Origin: a virus
Direction: 5' to 3' (one strand)
Virus record (IMG/VR): IMGVR_UViG_3300047994_000018
Span: 1 to 51,732 of that record
DNA length: 51,732 nucleotides
Numbering within the stretch: position 1 is the stretch's first letter; every line of letters starts with the position of its first letter. Below, one piece after another: positions 49,601-51,732 of this stretch. The translations under genes and the position numbers were made by a program. The notes under the pieces are model-generated. The model saw nothing but the letters and a program-made list of their open reading frames with translations, ran no database searches and was not told where the DNA came from.

Positions 49601-50536
49601 TCAGAAGACTACGCAAAGATTCGCGACGCGGTTAATTATCTTGGAACTTCGAATCCGACTTTGTATCGTGGCGTGCGTCAAGTAGGCGACGCACTTGAAA
49701 AAGACCAGAAGGCACACGAAACGCGTGACTTAGTTTCGTGGACAACTGACTTCGACAAAGCAAAAGCGTTCGCAGGGAATTGGGGAACTGTTCGAACATT
49801 GCCTGCCGATACGGTGAAGGCACTTGACGTCAGCAAGTATTCGCCATTCCCTAACGCTGCACAAGACGAACATGAATTCATCGTTGATATGAAGTCTGTC
49901 GACTTTTCGAAGATGAAGTCAGCAGACGTCGCTGATGCAAAACCGTATGTTGCGAATCCGTTCAGTTACAAAAATATGTACGAACGACAAAAACTTGAAG
50001 GTTTCAAAGACGTTCAAACGTACAAGATGATTACGCAACCGCAACAACAACAGTTGAAGACGTGGACAGGTCCGTCGCACAAACGTATGAACGCAGCATT
50101 GCGATTCAATCAATACCCAGTCGGAGCGAGCGACGCGACGAAGAAAGTTCTTGATGCAGAAAATCGTCGTCTTGCACTCGCGATTCGTTCGCAGCCGCGC
50201 ACGACTGACGAAATGATTGTTCAACGTCAAGGTTGGCTACCGCAAGGAATCAAAGTCGGTGAAACATTCACTGACAAAGGATTCGTTGCAACTGCAAAGT
50301 TAGACGGTCAATTTCAAGCAGGCGACGGTGTGAAGATGATGATTTCATTGCCGAAAGGCACACAAGGTCTTGACGTCAACAAGTCGTTCAAAGCATTCAA
50401 CATGACGAATCGGTTCTCACACGAAAAGGAATTCTTGTTGCCGCCTAATTCACGATTCCGCGTCGAATCTATTGACGCACACGGTACAGTCACATTGACA
50501 CATCTTCCAAAAACGTCGAGAGAGAAGAAAACATGA
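46685..50536 (+). CDS. portal protein fused to MuF-like and two ADP-ribosyltransferase-like domains
   Basis: 1283 residues, the longest protein here. Residues 1-530 are an actinophage-type portal (GEIRFAVNFLANCAARMRVY; VIATTLDLPKEVIQGIADLN; HWSAWQVDD). A linker leads to a helical region and a MuF-like end (about 690-860) with YQWEHGPSVNVFQPHDDLNG and PGDHLGCLCDVTPLW. ART domain 1 (about 960-1090) has LYRG (R about 994), VSWTTDFDKAKAFAG and DEHEFIVD with E-x-E. ART domain 2 (about 1110-1270) has VQRQGW, DKGFVATA and HEKEFLLPPNSRFRV with E-x-E. Portal plus MuF fusion places the enzymes inside the head, so they could be ejected with DNA, as with T4 Alt. Confidence 0.8.
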   Translation: MAKQSVPQTKRIRVLTASATRLNLRNNAEVARLRAVRQDWQLDSFTFRATIGEIRFAVNFLANCAARMRVYVAALPLNMPSDMPQEITDVKDCPPEILDACENAMRDLGNGRIAMSSIMKSLSTNMSLPGEAFLLGQTDKTTGVNTYSIRSVSEIVVYNNETMLRESPTDSSGTLGLTKLDMDFTFISRMWQEDPEYRLLADSPMKAIQNECEALLILRRMIRATGRSRLAGRGILAVPDEVSIVSNNDNNEDPLSDPFMEDLADAMMTPIENEGDASAVVPIVMRGPGEHLDKIRLIELGGIFDAEARANRDELVGVIATTLDLPKEVIQGIADLNHWSAWQVDDNTFRHHVEPHVQVLVSCLTSAFLRPYIETTNLPDNVKAAWIPRLMFWYDATELVTHPDRMANATALHDAIVISDEAYRNVGGFTDEDAPSATEIELRMIRTMRQWPANVVMALLHALDPALAVLPMTGPPALPGIDSTGVVAPIAPTATTSNEDTSVSSEPLETTAPTNEGPPIPSGMTSSDDDASITASMILQSLNADGRRELLASLRRHVAPKKPTPSAKSIELSRKMTMIDRDLRARLTVLCNNEMLHHLGKAGAKMRAKVAKNESLRKKIAMTRNEHVLAVLGLDTITASGLTASGLMQNDWESLHEQYLAMTQQAQEQALKIATQLGGLDESAAQETAQYFGSSSAAGWSVLKDSMNSLAVNLPNTTNPNMTSDELIDALNPDTMVPTGVVRASLAVAGGTAAQDLGTIVTKSGAEVAAIPLGIPVGGIATGATIKNLLTSNGATHYSYQWEHGPSVNVFQPHDDLNGYTFTSFTDDGLANTTDFPNNSYYLPGDHLGCLCDVTPLWVSAQDVQDAIGNSMIDDSFEPTDEDLAEAAQGAQAAKTAQILAQIDKEMPNAIANAKESVTSFVNTKVGLLSTKTFGSSGVSEAELADNELNNNLGLMHKWVNGIGSPVGIEAESEDYAKIRDAVNYLGTSNPTLYRGVRQVGDALEKDQKAHETRDLVSWTTDFDKAKAFAGNWGTVRTLPADTVKALDVSKYSPFPNAAQDEHEFIVDMKSVDFSKMKSADVADAKPYVANPFSYKNMYERQKLEGFKDVQTYKMITQPQQQQLKTWTGPSHKRMNAALRFNQYPVGASDATKKVLDAENRRLALAIRSQPRTTDEMIVQRQGWLPQGIKVGETFTDKGFVATAKLDGQFQAGDGVKMMISLPKGTQGLDVNKSFKAFNMTNRFSHEKEFLLPPNSRFRVESIDAHGTVTLTHLPKTSREKKT

Positions 50537-50667
50537 CAACAATTTCGAGTGATGAAAACAACATCGACGACGACAATGACCAAGCGAGCAAGTTCACGTG
50601 GCGACCAGAAGACGTTGTTGTTGACCCGCCCGGTTACGTTGACCCCGACGATATGGTGATTTCGTAA
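50533..50667 (+). CDS. 44-residue acidic protein
   Basis: ATG 50533 overlaps the portal stop (ATGA). MTTISSDENNIDDD begins a very acidic, probably disordered peptide ending WRPEDVVVDPPGYVDPDDM. Perhaps an accessory of the portal complex. Not recognised. Confidence 0.5.
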   Translation: MTTISSDENNIDDDNDQASKFTWRPEDVVVDPPGYVDPDDMVIS

Positions 50668-50679
50668 GTCACATTGCGT

Positions 50680-50688
50680 TGATGTAGT
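50680..50688 (+). promoter_or_regulatory. possible extended -10 element
   Basis: TGATGTAGT, similar to TGATATAGT at 26340 and followed by xxACTT in both. It lies about 30 bases before the GGAAGGAG of the next gene. Confidence 0.3.
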
Positions 50689-50730
50689 AAACTTCTTCAT
50701 GACTAAATGGCTCATGGAAGGAGCGTCATC

Positions 50731-51015
50731 ATGTTTCGCATTCGCGAACGAAAATCATCGTCGTGCGTCATCGACTTCACGCAGAATCTTGACGCGTTGC
50801 AACGCGTGCATCGACAACGATTGACGACGACTGATAGAAAAGTCATCCAAGGCGTTGACGGTGATATGTGGGGAACATTTATAACAAGTGAAACATTTCC
50901 TTCGACTTCTTCAAGTTCAAGTGCCTCATTTCGCGGTGAGCCAATTCCCAAAGGCGAGCGTTCATTCTTCGCATTGCGTGAAGGTGAAAAGCCACGTCGA
51001 AAGAAGAAGTCATGA
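50731..51015 (+). CDS. small basic protein, unknown
   Basis: 94 residues from ATG 50731, preceded by GGAAGGAG; the earlier in-frame ATG at 50707 lacks this. The first half is compact (VIDFTQNLDALQRVHRQRL), the middle is Ser-rich, and the end has a PRRKKKS tail. Coupled by ATGA to the next gene. Not recognised. Confidence 0.6.
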   Translation: MFRIRERKSSSCVIDFTQNLDALQRVHRQRLTTTDRKVIQGVDGDMWGTFITSETFPSTSSSSSASFRGEPIPKGERSFFALREGEKPRRKKKS

Positions 51016-51332
51016 ACTTCATTCGCAATCTTCTTGCGCGTCGACGTCAACGTCAATTCATCAAGTTCGAAATCTACAAAGACAAATTCGAACGCGACTT
51101 CGGTTCACAAATCATCGCGCGTGATTTGCGTTCCATTAAAGACCTTGAAGAAACAGACGAATCGTACGCAATCGACGATTCAGTGCAAGAAATCATGATT
51201 GCTGATTCGAAGACGCCGTATCAACGACGTTGGACACGCAACGGTGACGTCTGGCAGTGCGAACGTGTCGATTATCGACGAAAAAATTTCGCTGACTTTG
51301 TAGGGGGTGATGCCGATGAAGAACACATCTAG
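51012..51332 (+). CDS. small charged protein, unknown
   Basis: 106 residues. Basic N-terminal helix (RNLLARRRQRQFIKF), then mixed acidic helices and a RRWTRNGDVWQCERVDY segment. Acidic end. Not recognised; may belong to the head or ejection apparatus by position after the portal. Confidence 0.55.
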   Translation: MNFIRNLLARRRQRQFIKFEIYKDKFERDFGSQIIARDLRSIKDLEETDESYAIDDSVQEIMIADSKTPYQRRWTRNGDVWQCERVDYRRKNFADFVGGDADEEHI

Positions 51333-51365
51333 TCGTGCGTAATATCCCTCGAACATCGGAGCATC

Positions 51366-51732
51366 ATGTTTCGCAAAATCTTTTTGTTTCTCATTTCATT
51401 TTTGTTGTTGACGTCGAACGTTGCATTTGCGTCGAACGCGTTTGTTGAACCTTCACAGTGGCGCACAATCGGTGTCGGTGTTGCGTATCCTGACGCGACT
51501 GACCCGACGCGAACGTTGCCTGTGATTGACCAACTTGCCGCTGCGTGTATTCGATTTCACGAATCGCGCAATCATCTTGTCGATGGAATCGGTTCGCAAG
51601 GCTGGTATCAATTCACGATTTCAACGTGGCAAGGCATCATTCGACTTGCACCGTATTTGCATTTACCGCCGACACCTAATCAAGCGACAGGCGACCAACA
51701 AAGTTCTGCGTTCGTCTTTGAATTCAAACGCA
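51366..51732 (+). CDS. RPF-like secreted muralytic protein, N-terminal part
   Basis: Starts at ATG 51366 after CGGAG and continues at the window start (see 1-192); 143 residues complete. Residues 1-22 are a signal peptide (RKIFLFLISFLLLTSNVAFA, cut likely after A22). IDQLAAACIRFHESRNH with E66 and GSQGWYQFTISTWQG resemble the catalytic core of resuscitation-promoting factors (C-x-x-x-E-S-x-N ... G-x-x-Q-F-x-x-x-T-W), which have a lysozyme/transglycosylase fold and cut glycan. Secretion suggests action from outside the membrane. Presence of an RPF-like fold supports an actinobacterial host. Its place after the portal region, away from the lysis genes, suggests a role in entry or as an accessory lysin. 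Confidence 0.72.
   Translation, partial: MFRKIFLFLISFLLLTSNVAFASNAFVEPSQWRTIGVGVAYPDATDPTRTLPVIDQLAAACIRFHESRNHLVDGIGSQGWYQFTISTWQGIIRLAPYLHLPPTPNQATGDQQSSAFVFEFKR
51606..51732. repeat. terminal direct repeat, right copy
   Basis: Exact copy of positions 1-127. Merging the copies gives a 51,605-bp circle and restores one open reading frame. Confidence 0.97.

Noticed and set aside
1-51732. Search for integrase, excisionase, immunity repressor, DNA polymerase, primase or helicase
   Set aside because: None of the predicted proteins showed the expected motifs. The HTH, winged-helix and RHH proteins are too generic to call a lysogeny repressor.

Overview
The window is the complete genome of a tailed double-stranded DNA phage with a long non-contractile-type tail gene set (siphovirus-like). 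The first 127 bases are repeated exactly as the last 127, so the sequence closes into a circle of 51,605 bp. One gene, an RPF-like muralytic protein, crosses the artificial junction. All convincing genes lie on the + strand, packed with ATGA, GTGA and TAATG overlaps. The host is most likely an actinobacterium. This is inferred from the long capsid maturation protease, the head-to-tail adaptor and portal types, the RPF-like secreted wall hydrolase and several small conserved proteins, all of which resemble actinobacteriophage families. No integrase, DNA polymerase, helicase or convincing repressor was found, so a temperate lifestyle has no support here.

Layout. Positions 254-9634 hold capsid maturation protease, major capsid protein with built-in scaffold, a second capsid-like protein, a tail-tube candidate, head-tail connector genes and the tail-assembly chaperones, which are joined by an apparent -1 frameshift. 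Positions 9634-18633 hold tape measure, a zinc-ribbon protein, minor tail proteins and a collagen-like fibre. Positions 18673-21239 are the lysis region: an NlpC/P60-like endolysin, a holin-like protein, a papain-like protein and a YiiX-like protein. A tRNA with a CAU anticodon, a strong terminator and a promoter (21250-21504) separate this late block from the recombination and DNA-metabolism block (21556-35210). That block holds a RecB-like nuclease, a RecT-like annealing protein, a replication-initiator-like protein, HNH, a PNKP-like phosphatase interrupted by TGA, ParB-like, an ABC-ATPase/GNAT fusion, an OB-fold-like protein, an H1-like basic protein, DUF932, a DUF7694-like protein and a small ADP-ribosyltransferase-like protein.

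Positions 35214-39680 form an island of small orphan genes with clearly different codon use (GAG, CTC/CTG, GCC, CCC). Its gene boundaries repeatedly carry the same short sequence, so that unrelated proteins share a VGTQ-type C-terminus. Positions 39980-50536 are the packaging block: small terminase, large terminase, an inserted set of fibre, decoration and membrane genes, and a 1283-residue portal-MuF fusion that ends in two ADP-ribosyltransferase-like domains. Small acidic and basic proteins and the RPF-like gene close the circle.

The most distinctive items are: the double ART at the end of the portal-MuF protein plus a third free-standing ART; the ParB/ABC-GNAT pair as a possible nucleic-acid-modification module; the gene-boundary repeats of the island; and a duplicated promoter/leader with a compensatory-change hairpin. 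GATC also appears to be missing from long stretches read by eye. No searches or counts were run; family assignments rest on motif recognition.
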